Assembly: GCA_022822125.1 (NCBI GenBank)
Contig: JAJECF010000048.1
Span: 1-64,000 of the forward strand
Reading direction: 5' to 3'
DNA: 64,000 bases
Source: Alphaproteobacteria bacterium
Lineage (GTDB): Bacteria; Pseudomonadota; Alphaproteobacteria; Bin95
In this document: positions 24,807 to 32,530 of the stretch, piece by piece
Layout of the letters: each line of letters opens with the position of its first letter
Position numbering within the stretch: the stretch's first letter is position 1
Translations under genes and position numbers: made by a program
Notes under the pieces: model-generated
Seen by the model: only the letters and a program-made list of their open reading frames with translations
What the model was told of the DNA's origin: nothing
Database searches by the model: none

Positions 24807-25617
24807 GGGCGCGTTCTTCCAGAAGGCGGATAATGCCCGCCGCGGTCTCTTCGATGGACCGGCGCGTGACATCGATCGACGGCCAGCCCTTCTCCGTAAA
24901 GAGGCGGCGCGAGGCGGAGACCTCGGTCCTCACGCGGTCAAGGTCCACATAATTCGTTTCCCGCTGTTCGCGCAATGACCGCAGGCGGTTGCGCCGCACC
25001 TGCACGAGCCGGCCCGGATCGACCGTAAGGCCCACCACAAGCGGCCGCGTCAATTGCATCACTAGGTCCGGCAGCGGCACCTCAGGCACGAAGGGCACAT
25101 TCGCCGCCTTGTAGCCAAGATTGGCGAGATAGATGCAAGTCGGCGTCTTGGAGCTGCGCGAGACGCCGATCACGACGACATCCGCCTCGTCCAGATCGTC
25201 ACTCATCTGGCCGTCGTCATGCACCATGGTGAACTGCATGGCGTCGATGCGGGCGAAATATCTGTCGTCCAGCTTCTGGCGGCGTCCCGGGCGGTGATGC
25301 GCCGGGCGGCCGGCCCATTCGCTGATGGCGGCGACCGGTTCGTCGAGCAGCGACACGAACGGCGCGCCAGCCTCGCGGCAGGCCACTTCCAGCAGATGAC
25401 GAAGCTGATCGTTGACGACGGTGGCAAGGACCACACCCGGCGCGGCCCGAATGCCCTCGATGACTCCGAGAAGCTGATCCCGGTTGCGGATGAGCACCCA
25501 GAAATGCTCCCGGACCGCTATACCATCGAACTGGCTGATGCAGGCCCGGCCGAGCGTGCGCACCGTTTCGCCGGTCGCATCGGAGACCAGATGCAGATGA
25601 ACGACCGGATTATCCAC
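24787..25617 (-). CDS. ppsR: Pyruvate, phosphate dikinase regulatory protein (PPDK kinase/pyrophosphorylase)
   Basis: A 276-residue DUF299-family protein that switches PPDK or PEP synthase by ADP-dependent phosphorylation and Pi-dependent dephosphorylation. The N-terminus HLHLVSDATGETVRTLGRAC (residues 6-25) and the P-loop-like VIGVSRSSKTPTCIYLANLG near 148-167 are diagnostic; RNRLRSLREQRETNYVDLD is conserved. The start is the GTG at 25617, preceded at 4 bases by a perfect GGAGGT; the open frame further upstream carries no family sequence. It is the first gene of the leftward series and faces hemE across the candidate origin; its homologue flanks the replication origin in Caulobacter and Rickettsia. 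Confidence 0.95.
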   Translation of the reverse strand: MDNPVVHLHLVSDATGETVRTLGRACISQFDGIAVREHFWVLIRNRDQLLGVIEGIRAAPGVVLATVVNDQLRHLLEVACREAGAPFVSLLDEPVAAISEWAGRPAHHRPGRRQKLDDRYFARIDAMQFTMVHDDGQMSDDLDEADVVVIGVSRSSKTPTCIYLANLGYKAANVPFVPEVPLPDLVMQLTRPLVVGLTVDPGRLVQVRRNRLRSLREQRETNYVDLDRVRTEVSASRRLFTEKGWPSIDVTRRSIEETAAGIIRLLEERAHDSTAG

Positions 25618-25875
25618 GCAACCTCCGGGGAAAAACGGTGAAGAACCGGCTTCGACTGATAACACACCCGACTCTCCCGCCGCGCCCCAAAACCTTCCCC
25701 AGGCGGAAAAGAACAATATCAATTCCGTGGATAACGGGAGCAGCGGCGGTCGATGCGGCCTTCCCCGGCAGCAGGGCAGGGGATAAGGCCTGTTTCCACA
25801 GCCGGGAGGCGCTATATAGAAAAAACAACAATTCAGAATCCCTTGTATTCGGTTAAGGAAACGCTGCCGGCCGGC
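25610..25875. other. Candidate chromosomal replication origin (ppsR-hemE intergenic)
   Basis: The gap between divergent ppsR and hemE contains TTATCCACG (25610-25618) and its inverse CGTGGATAA (25726-25734), each one base from the DnaA-box consensus TTATCCACA. Weaker 7/9 matches are AGGGGATAA (25778-25786) and GTTTCCACA (25792-25800). An AT-rich patch, unusual in this GC-rich DNA, follows at about 25811-25860 and starts GCTATATAGAAAAAACAACA; it could be an unwinding element or simply the hemE promoter. The first box overlaps the ppsR start codon. Known: the Caulobacter origin lies beside hemE in the same gene order. Seen: fourteen leftward genes to the left and hem genes rightward, as expected for leading-strand bias. 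Origin function is inferred. Confidence 0.5.
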
Positions 25876-26880
25876 ATGGTCAAACCCCTTCTCAAAGTTC
25901 TTGCGGGCGAGACCGTTCGCCCGGCGCCCTTCTGGCTCATGCGGCAGGCCGGACGCTACCTGCCGGAATACCGCGAATTGCGCGCCTCAGCGGAAGGCTT
26001 CCTTGACCTCTGCTTTTCGCCGGTGCTGGCGGCCGAGATCACACTGCAACCGGTGCGCCGCTTCAGGACCGATGCAGCGATCCTGTTCTCGGACATCCTG
26101 ACGATTCCGCACGCCATGGGCCAGGAAGTCCGCTTCGTGGAAGGCAGGGGACCGGTTCTGGGACCTCTCGAACCCGCTGTCCTGCAAGCTGTCAACGGCC
26201 GGCTGGACCCTGTCTATGAGGCAGTAAGACTGGTGCGCGCGGACCTGCCCGAGAAGGCGGCGCTGATCGGATTCGCCGGCGCGCCCTGGACGGTGGCGGC
26301 CTATATGGTCGAGGGCGGCTCCAGCCGCGACTGGCTCAGAGTAAGGCATATGGCGCTTGGCGAGTCGGACCGCTTCGCGGCGTTGATCGACCGGATTGTC
26401 GAGGCCACCATCGATCATCTCGCAGCGCAAGCGGAAGCCGGGGCAGAAGCGCTGCAATTATTCGACAGTTGGGCGGGTTTGCTGTCGCCCTCCGGCATGA
26501 GGCGCTGGTGCCTGGAGCCGGCGCGGCGGATCGCGGCGGCGCTCAGGGACCGGCATCCCTCCGTGCCGCTGATCCTGTTTCCGCGCGGCGCCGGCGCCTT
26601 GGCGGCCGAGTTTGCTGAAATCGGCGCCTGCGTCGGACTGGATACAACCACGGACCCTGTCTGGGCGGCGAAAGCGATACAGGGCAGGGCAGCGGTGCAA
26701 GGCAATCTCGACCCGATGCTGCTCGTTGTCGGCGGCAAGCCCATGGAGCAAGCCGCGCAAGCGATCCTGTCCGCGCTCCGGCAAGGTCCGCATATTTTCA
26801 ATCTCGGCCACGGCGTTTTGCCGATAACGCCGCCCGATCATGTTGCCGCATTGAGACGGATCGTGCAGGAAGCGCCGTGA
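25876..26880 (+). CDS. hemE: Uroporphyrinogen decarboxylase
   Basis: A 334-residue enzyme that decarboxylates uroporphyrinogen III to coproporphyrinogen III in haem synthesis. RPAPFWLMRQAGRYLPEY (residues 16-33) is the N-terminal signature; the invariant Asp is in TDAAILFSDILTIPHAMG near 71-88; GFAGAPWTVAAYMVEGGSS near 134 and HGVLPITPPDHVAAL at the C-terminus are also diagnostic. ATG at 25876 is used; a TTG about twelve codons upstream is in frame, and the spacing to AAGGAAA is long, so the exact start is a little uncertain. hemE, hemH and hemJ overlap end to start and form one operon. Confidence 0.95.
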   Translation: MVKPLLKVLAGETVRPAPFWLMRQAGRYLPEYRELRASAEGFLDLCFSPVLAAEITLQPVRRFRTDAAILFSDILTIPHAMGQEVRFVEGRGPVLGPLEPAVLQAVNGRLDPVYEAVRLVRADLPEKAALIGFAGAPWTVAAYMVEGGSSRDWLRVRHMALGESDRFAALIDRIVEATIDHLAAQAEAGAEALQLFDSWAGLLSPSGMRRWCLEPARRIAAALRDRHPSVPLILFPRGAGALAAEFAEIGACVGLDTTTDPVWAAKAIQGRAAVQGNLDPMLLVVGGKPMEQAAQAILSALRQGPHIFNLGHGVLPITPPDHVAALRRIVQEAP

Positions 26881-27893
26881 GCCGGCTGGCCGTGGTTCTT
26901 TTCAACCTCGGCGGGCCGGACAGTCCGGGGGCCGTCAAGCCGTTTCTGCGCAACCTGTTTTCCGACCCTGCCATTCTTCCCGCCCCGGCTCCTGTCCGCT
27001 ACCTGCTGTCGCGCTATATCGCCGGCCGGCGAGCAGCTCCCGCGCGCGCGGCCTATGAGCAATTGGGCGGTGCTTCGCCGCTGCTGGCGCAAACCGAAAT
27101 TCAGGCGCGCGCGCTCGAAGCCGCACTGGTCGCGCGCGGCCGGGAGGCGCGTTGCTTCATCGCAATGCGCTACTGGTATCCACGTGCGACGACGGCGCTT
27201 CGGGAGGTGCGCGATTACCGGCCGGATGAGATCGTGGCCCTGCCGCTTTATCCGCAATATTCGACCACGACCTCCGGCTCCTCCCTGGCGGAATGGCGAA
27301 AGCTTGCCGTCGAAGATCAGGGACTGCGGGTTCTGTGCTGTCATCCGCTGCTGGAGGGGCTGGTGGAAGCCTGGGCCGGGCCGCTTGCAGAAGCGATTCG
27401 CCGCGCGCGCGCCGCCGCGCCGGTCCGCGTGTTGTTCTCAGCGCATGGCCTGCCGGAGCGGGTGATTGCGAAGGGCGACCCTTATGCCTGGCAGGTAGAG
27501 CGGACGGCCGAGGCACTCCGCGCTGCGACCGAGGCAAGGCTGGGCGAGCTCGACGACATCGACTGGCGCGTGACCTGGCAAAGCCGGGCAACGCCGGAGA
27601 AATGGCTGCAGCCGGACACAGAAGCGGAGGTCGAGGTGGGCGCAAGGGAGGGTCTGGCGCTGGTGCTGGCGCCGATCGCCTTCGTCTCCGAACATTCCGA
27701 GACGCTGGTGGAACTCGATATCGAATACCGAGCCGTAGCGGAGCGAGCAGGCGCCGCCGCCTGGGAGCGTGTGGCAACTCCCGGGGCCGCAACCTCCTAT
27801 ATTGAGGGGCTTGCCGATCTGGTGCTCGACCGCGGGCCGCTGAAGCGGCTCTGCCCGGCCTCCTGCGGCGGCTGTCCGATCGCCCCGGCATGA
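26877..27893 (+). CDS. hemH: Ferrochelatase
   Basis: A 338-residue ferrochelatase that inserts Fe2+ into protoporphyrin IX. VVLFNLGGPDSPGAVKPFLR (residues 6-25) is the N-terminal signature; the metal-binding His is in LFSAHGLPERVI near 186; and AFVSEHSETLVELDIEY near 265 holds the conserved Glu. The start is the GTG at 26877, overlapping the hemE stop (GTGA). The C-terminus reads RLCPASCGGCPIAPA, a CxxxCxxC tail of the kind that binds a [2Fe-2S] cluster in some ferrochelatases, including that of Caulobacter; the fourth ligand is not obvious, with a CC pair near residue 157 as candidate. It overlaps hemJ by four bases. Confidence 0.95.
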   Translation: MSRLAVVLFNLGGPDSPGAVKPFLRNLFSDPAILPAPAPVRYLLSRYIAGRRAAPARAAYEQLGGASPLLAQTEIQARALEAALVARGREARCFIAMRYWYPRATTALREVRDYRPDEIVALPLYPQYSTTTSGSSLAEWRKLAVEDQGLRVLCCHPLLEGLVEAWAGPLAEAIRRARAAAPVRVLFSAHGLPERVIAKGDPYAWQVERTAEALRAATEARLGELDDIDWRVTWQSRATPEKWLQPDTEAEVEVGAREGLALVLAPIAFVSEHSETLVELDIEYRAVAERAGAAAWERVATPGAATSYIEGLADLVLDRGPLKRLCPASCGGCPIAPA

Positions 27894-28336
27894 GCTGGCT
27901 CTTCGCGCTCTACCCATGGATCAAGGCGCTGCACATTGCGGCCGTCGTCTTCTGGATGGCGGGAATGCTCTATCTGCCACGCCTCTTTATCTATCATCTG
28001 GAGACCGAGCCGGGCGCGGCGGACAGCGAGCGCTTCAAGCAGATGGAACGGCGCCTGCTCAGGGTCATCATCAACCCTGCGATGATCGCGGCCTTCCTGT
28101 TCGGAGGGCTGCTGCTCTGGGTTTCGCCAAACATGGACTGGGGTTCCGGCTGGCTGTGGGGCAAGCTCGCCGCCATTGCCGTCATGTCCTGGCTGCATCA
28201 CCTCTTCGCGCGCTGGCGCAAGCATCTCGACGAAGACGGCAGGAGCCTCTCCGCCCGCTGCTGCCGCCTCGCCAACGAAGCCCCGGCGCTGCTTACGCTC
28301 GCCATCGTCGTGCTGGTTGTCGTCAAGCCGTTCTGA
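27890..28336 (+). CDS. hemJ: Protoporphyrinogen IX oxidase HemJ
   Basis: A 148-residue inner-membrane protein of the HemJ family, which oxidises protoporphyrinogen IX in bacteria lacking HemG and HemY. About four helices are visible: WIKALHIAAVVFWMAGMLYL (residues 9-28, with the conserved His), the segment AMIAAFLFGGLLLWVS, LAAIAVMSWLHHLFARWRK, and LLTLAIVVLVVVKPF. PRLFIYHLE is the family motif after helix 1. Its ATG overlaps the hemH stop, so hemE-hemH-hemJ is one operon supplying three steps of haem synthesis. In many Alphaproteobacteria rho follows; here it does not. Confidence 0.94.
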   Translation: MSWLFALYPWIKALHIAAVVFWMAGMLYLPRLFIYHLETEPGAADSERFKQMERRLLRVIINPAMIAAFLFGGLLLWVSPNMDWGSGWLWGKLAAIAVMSWLHHLFARWRKHLDEDGRSLSARCCRLANEAPALLTLAIVVLVVVKPF

Positions 28337-28379
28337 GTGCGAAATTTGGCGGTAGTATGCACGCGCAGGAGGGAGCCCC

Positions 28380-29825
28380 ATGGCTGTTGACGAACCGCGC
28401 TTCCTGATCGTGGCGATGGACGGGCTCAGGCCCGACATGATCTCGGAGGAGGCCTGCCCGACCGTGGCGCGTTTCATCGCCGAGGGCTGTGTGTGGCCGA
28501 ACGCGCGGACCGTCTTCCCGAGCGAGACCCGCGTCGTCACGCCGACCGTTGCGACCGGAGCATGGCCCGCCCGGCACGGGCAGGTTGCCAACACCTTTCC
28601 CACGGCCGGGAACGGGCCGCTTATCAATACCGCGCCGGTCGAGGGCCTGCTGGCGGCGGTCGAGCATTTCGGCGATGCGCTGGTCGCCGCGCCGGCATTG
28701 GGAGACCGGCTGGCGGCGGCGGACAAGCGTCTTGCGGTTGTTTCTTCCGGCACGGCCGGCAATGCCTACTGCCTGAACCCCAGGGCGCGGGGGCGGGGCC
28801 AGCCGACCTTCTCCGTGCAGGGGCCGGAGATCAGCACGCCCGCGGCCGACCATGCCGGGATCGAGGAGCGGCTGGGGCCCGTGCCGGCGCAGGCGCTGCC
28901 CAACAATGCCCGCTGCCGCTATGCGACGCGCGTGGCTCTGGAGGAGATGCTGCCGAAGCACGAGCCGCATGTCGCCATCGTCTGGTATTCCGAGCCCGAT
29001 ATCGCCATGCATTATGCCGGCATTGGCTCGGACGCCTGCCGGGAGGCGCTCTCCTGCGTGGACGCGGAATTCGCGCAATTGCTGGCGGCGCTCGACGCCA
29101 GACCCGACGCTGCGCGCTGGAATGTCATCCTGCTCTCCGACCACGGCCAGGTGACGATCCGCGAAAAGATCGACGTGGCGGCGGAGATGCGCGCCGCGGG
29201 CTTCCGCGCCGGGCCCCGCATTGACGCCGACACCGACTATGCGGTCGTGTCGTCCTCCTGCGGCAATGTCGTGAGCCGCGACGGCCGGATCGCGAAGCTG
29301 GCGGACTGGATGCGCGAGCAGCCCTGGGCGGGGCTCCTGTTCGCGCGCGGCGTAAACGAGGTGGAGGGGCATGTCACCGGCAGTTTCGCGCTGAACCTGG
29401 TCGGCCTCGACCATGAGCGCACGCCGCATCTCGTCTATACGCTCGGCCAGGATGACATCCCCAATCGCTGGGGCTTCATCGGTGGCGCGCTCGCCGGGAC
29501 GGATGACTCACCGCCGCCCGCTTTCGGCGGCATCCACGGGGGGCTGCACCCTAGGGAACTCTCCTGCCTGCTGGCGGCGCGGGGGCCGTTCTTCCCGGCC
29601 GTGGCGCGCGCGGAGGCGGCGGTCGGCCCCATCGACATCGCGCCGACCGTGCTCGCGGCCTTCGGCATCGCGCCGGCGGAAACGGTCGCCGGCGGGCCGC
29701 TGGTGCGCCCCGGCCTGCCGCAACGCCTTGTCTTCGAAACCGGCGCGGGCGGCTATGCGGCGCGCATCGACATGCTGGAGATCGGCGCCCGACGCTATCT
29801 GGACTCGGGCCGCCGCGCGAGCTGA
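28380..29825 (+). CDS. Alkaline phosphatase-superfamily protein (type I phosphodiesterase/pyrophosphatase-like)
   Basis: A 481-residue member of the nucleotide pyrophosphatase/phosphodiesterase branch of the alkaline phosphatase superfamily. RFLIVAMDGLRPDMISEEA (residues 7-25) gives the first metal Asp; the segment FPSETRVVTPTVATGAWPAR near 42-61 has the usual nucleophile Thr; VWYSEPDIAMHYAGIGSD near 200 and LLSDHGQVTIREKID near 250 supply the remaining metal ligands, with GGIHGGLHPRELSC near 380. No signal peptide is seen, so it is probably cytoplasmic. GGAGGGAG precedes the ATG. It lies 43 bp behind hemJ but is functionally unrelated. Its end overlaps the convergent EamA gene by 31 bases. 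Confidence 0.85.
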   Translation: MAVDEPRFLIVAMDGLRPDMISEEACPTVARFIAEGCVWPNARTVFPSETRVVTPTVATGAWPARHGQVANTFPTAGNGPLINTAPVEGLLAAVEHFGDALVAAPALGDRLAAADKRLAVVSSGTAGNAYCLNPRARGRGQPTFSVQGPEISTPAADHAGIEERLGPVPAQALPNNARCRYATRVALEEMLPKHEPHVAIVWYSEPDIAMHYAGIGSDACREALSCVDAEFAQLLAALDARPDAARWNVILLSDHGQVTIREKIDVAAEMRAAGFRAGPRIDADTDYAVVSSSCGNVVSRDGRIAKLADWMREQPWAGLLFARGVNEVEGHVTGSFALNLVGLDHERTPHLVYTLGQDDIPNRWGFIGGALAGTDDSPPPAFGGIHGGLHPRELSCLLAARGPFFPAVARAEAAVGPIDIAPTVLAAFGIAPAETVAGGPLVRPGLPQRLVFETGAGGYAARIDMLEIGARRYLDSGRRAS

Positions 29826-30637
29826 GCCTCGCGGCGGACGATGTAGAAGGTCGAGGCGAAGATGACCGCGCCGCCCGCCAGCGCCCAGACCGAGGGCGTC
29901 TCGTTGAAGACCAGCATGGCGACCAGCACCATCATCGGCAGGCGGGTGAACTCCCACGGCATCACCACGGTAAGGTCTGCGAGGGCGAGCGCGCGCACGA
30001 AGGCCACATGCCCGAGCGAGGCGACCCCGGCGAGCGCGAACAGCCACAGCCAGGTCTCCCAGCCCGGCCACCGCCAGACGAACAGCGCCGGCGCAAGCGA
30101 CAGAAGGGCGATGACGGCCGAGGCGAGGAACACGATGCGCTCCACCGGCTCCCGGTGCGCCAGCCTTTTGATGACGAGCGTCGAGGCCGCGATCATCACC
30201 GCATTGGCGAAGGCGAGGCCGGCGCCGGCATTGAGACCGGAGAAATCCGGACGCAGCACCAGCATGGAGCCGAGGAAGCCGACGACGATGGCGGTCCAGC
30301 GCCGGGCACGCACGGTTTCGCCCAGCACGAGCGCCGCGCCCGCGGTCGCGAAGAGCGGCATGGTGAAGGAGAGCGCGGTGACATCGGCAAGCGGCATGAC
30401 GATAATCGCCCAGAAGCCGCAGATCATGCCGACCGTGCCGAATACGCCGCGCAGGGCGTAGAGCTGCCAGGGAAAGCCCGGCCGCCGGAGCGCCGAGAGG
30501 TCCAGCCGGCGGAAAAACGGGGCCATGAAGGCCAGCACCAGCAGATTGCGGAAAAAGACGATCTGGAACGGGTGCAGCTCCGTCGATGCGAAGCGGATGC
30601 ACACGCTCATGCCTGTAAAGGCGGCCATCGCCGCCAT
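29795..30637 (-). CDS. EamA/DMT-family transporter
   Basis: A 280-residue polytopic protein with about nine or ten membrane helices arranged as two EamA repeats. Recognisable segments are the first-repeat end ADVTALSFTMPLFATAGAAL, with the following ALVLGETVRARRWTAIVVGF, and the second-repeat equivalent VMPWEFTRLPMMVLVAMLVF, with NETPSVWALAGGAVIFAS. These carriers export or exchange small metabolites. The first helix looks slightly short at ATG 30637; the frame is open for about twenty more codons upstream (…LPALAKAGILA) but offers no ATG or GTG, so a rarer start is possible. Substrate unknown. Confidence 0.85.
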   Translation of the reverse strand: MAAMAAFTGMSVCIRFASTELHPFQIVFFRNLLVLAFMAPFFRRLDLSALRRPGFPWQLYALRGVFGTVGMICGFWAIIVMPLADVTALSFTMPLFATAGAALVLGETVRARRWTAIVVGFLGSMLVLRPDFSGLNAGAGLAFANAVMIAASTLVIKRLAHREPVERIVFLASAVIALLSLAPALFVWRWPGWETWLWLFALAGVASLGHVAFVRALALADLTVVMPWEFTRLPMMVLVAMLVFNETPSVWALAGGAVIFASTFYIVRREAQLARRPESR

Positions 30638-30687
30638 GGCGAGAATACCGGCTTTGGCGAGGGCCGGCAGGCCGCTCCAGGCCGGGA

Positions 30688-31299
30688 TCAGCCGAATAGC
30701 GGGGACTCGTCCTCGACGGGCTCGGCGTCGAACTGGGGCCGCTCCGCGGCCTCAAGCGCTTCGCGCTCCTCGGGCGGCAGCTTGGCGCGCGCCTTGGCGG
30801 TCTCCTCCGCGAGGTCGATATAGGTGCAGAGGCCGAGATCGACCGGGTGCTGCGGGCGGATATTGCTCGTGTTCCAGTGCGTTCGCTCGCGCACGGCGGT
30901 GATCGTGTTCTTGGTGGTGCCGATCAGCTTGCCGATCTGCGCATCCGAGAGTTCGGCGCGGTTGCGGAGCAGCCAGGCGATCCCGTCCGGCTTGTCCTGG
31001 CGCTTGGCGACAGGGGTGTAGCGCGGCCCGGTGCTGCGCGCCGTGGCGCGCGGGGAATCGCGTTTCGCCATCCTGAGCCGTCCGTCCGGCAAGGCCTCGC
31101 AGCGGGCGATTTCCTCGCGGGTGAGTTCGCCATAGGAAATCGGGTCGCGGCCGTTGATGCCGGCGCCGATATCGCCGTCCGCCAGCGCCTGCACCTCCAG
31201 CATGTGCAAGCCGCAAAACGCGCCGATCTGCTCGAAGGTGAGGCGCGTATTGTCGATCAGCCAGACCGCTGTCGCCTTCGGCATAAGGGGCATGTCCAT
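30688..31299 (-). CDS. trcR: DUF1013 protein, TrcR-like cell-cycle transcriptional regulator
   Basis: A 203-residue protein of the DUF1013 family, found essentially only in Alphaproteobacteria and annotated as the cell-cycle regulator TrcR. The N-terminal half LMPKATAVWLIDNTRLTFEQ with IGAFCGLHMLEVQALADG and the central helix-turn-helix-like stretch LSDAQIGKLIGTTKNTITAV (about residues 118-137) are highly characteristic, as is HWNTSNIRPQHPVDLGLCTY. The C-terminus is acidic. ATG at 31299 is used; a second ATG two codons on is equally possible. The identification is strong for the family; the regulated genes are not known from this sequence. Confidence 0.9.
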   Translation of the reverse strand: MDMPLMPKATAVWLIDNTRLTFEQIGAFCGLHMLEVQALADGDIGAGINGRDPISYGELTREEIARCEALPDGRLRMAKRDSPRATARSTGPRYTPVAKRQDKPDGIAWLLRNRAELSDAQIGKLIGTTKNTITAVRERTHWNTSNIRPQHPVDLGLCTYIDLAEETAKARAKLPPEEREALEAAERPQFDAEPVEDESPLFG

Positions 31300-31351
31300 G
31301 GGAGAGGCGCTTTCGGTTTCGAGGAGGAACTGTCGCCAGATTTAGGGTGTT

Positions 31352-32224
31352 TCACTCCGGTTGCAAAGGCCGGGGCGGCATGAGCGGGCCGGGAGCGGCT
31401 TCTTCAAATTGCGGAAGATCGTCCGTAATCGCGTGCCAGGGGGCCATCGAGCCGGTGTAGATATGGCGGTCCACATCCCGCCCCGGATCGTCGTCCAGCG
31501 CGCCCATCGGGGTGACGGTAAGGCCCCGCTCCGGGGAGCGCCGGGGGACGCCGGAGCCGCAGACGCGGCAGAAGGAGACGGCGAAATGGCGGGCTTCCGG
31601 CAGTTTCCATTCGATCGCGAGGTCCTCGCCCCGGATAAAGCGCAGGCCGTCGATCGAGGTGAACCCGTTGGTGGCATGGGCCGCGGCGCGCGCCCGCTGG
31701 CAGCGCGAGCAATGGCAATTGTGGACGCGGCCGAACGGCTCGAGCACCTCCCAGACGATCCCGCCGCACAAGCAGCTTCCGGTGAGCCCTTCCGTGCTCT
31801 CCGGCCAGGCGCGCTCGATTTCCGGCAGCCCCTTGTTCGGCGGCCAGCCGTCGAAGCGGATGAGGTCGTCGTCGATCCTGTCCCAGGACGGCGCCGAGGC
31901 GGCGAAGATATGGGCGTTCGGGCGTTTGCCGGGGTCATCCGCGAAAAGACCGGCCGGCACGAACCAGCCGCCGGCCGGCGAACGCTCTGGCAGGGAGGAG
32001 CCGCAGACGCCGCAGAAGGAACGATGAAAGCCCGGCGAGGACTCATAGCGCCGGACCGCCTCTTCGCCGGCCGTCCACCGGAAGGCCTCTTCCCGGACCC
32101 GCGCCATGGTGGCGAAGGCGGCGCCGTGATGCTTGCGGCACATCGAGCAATGGCAATGGGACAGGTCGCGCACCGCGTCCACGGCGAAGCGCACGGTCCC
32201 GCAAAGGCAGCGTCCCAGAGTCAT
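31352..32224 (-). CDS. Two-domain GFA (CENP-V/Gfa) family protein
   Basis: A 290-residue protein made of two GFA domains in tandem. Domain 1 (about residues 1-130) has CLCGTVRF, CHCSMCRKHHG and FCGVCGSSLP; domain 2 (about 145-280) has CLCGGIVWEV, CHCSRCQRARAAAH and FCRVCGSGVPRR. Each set provides the CxC and CxxC zinc ligands of the family. Single-domain relatives are annotated as glutathione-dependent formaldehyde-activating enzyme, but the activity of most members is unproven. ATG at 32224 sits after GGGAGGACGGAG; the long open frame continuing upstream is not this protein. Lies behind the trcR gene on the same strand. Confidence 0.88.
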   Translation of the reverse strand: MTLGRCLCGTVRFAVDAVRDLSHCHCSMCRKHHGAAFATMARVREEAFRWTAGEEAVRRYESSPGFHRSFCGVCGSSLPERSPAGGWFVPAGLFADDPGKRPNAHIFAASAPSWDRIDDDLIRFDGWPPNKGLPEIERAWPESTEGLTGSCLCGGIVWEVLEPFGRVHNCHCSRCQRARAAAHATNGFTSIDGLRFIRGEDLAIEWKLPEARHFAVSFCRVCGSGVPRRSPERGLTVTPMGALDDDPGRDVDRHIYTGSMAPWHAITDDLPQFEEAAPGPLMPPRPLQPE

Positions 32225-32317
32225 CTCCGTCCTCCCGGCAAAACGGCGGCGAGCATAGCGCAAACGGAGCCGGGCCGTCCCTTGCCAGTCCTTGCCGGTT
32301 GCCGTTAGCGTCGAGGG

Positions 32318-32509
32318 ATGAGACCGACGAACATATCGCCTCCGGGCGCCATCGAGACAAATGCGGTCGAGTCTGCCCGCGAGGAGCAGGATCGCCGGAG
32401 CCTGCGCGACATGCTTCCGGAAGGTGCGTCGTCGCCACCGTCCGTGATGGTCGATGCGGATTACTTCGACCGGGTTCGGCAACGGATTCGAAGAACGGCC
32501 CGAAGGTAA
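32318..32509 (+). CDS. Small hypothetical protein, possibly antitoxin-like
   Basis: A 63-codon frame beginning MRPTNISPPGAIETNAVESA and ending VDADYFDRVRQRIRRTARR. The charged C-terminal helix resembles the tails of ParD-like antitoxins, but no ribbon-helix-helix domain and no toxin gene are present, so this is only a resemblance. No strong ribosome site is evident upstream. The gene would lie 21 bp before the amidohydrolase start and read in the same direction. It may be a short remnant or not coding at all. Confidence 0.3.
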   Translation: MRPTNISPPGAIETNAVESAREEQDRRSLRDMLPEGASSPPSVMVDADYFDRVRQRIRRTARR

Positions 32510-32530
32510 GCGCGGCAGGAGGGCGACGCC

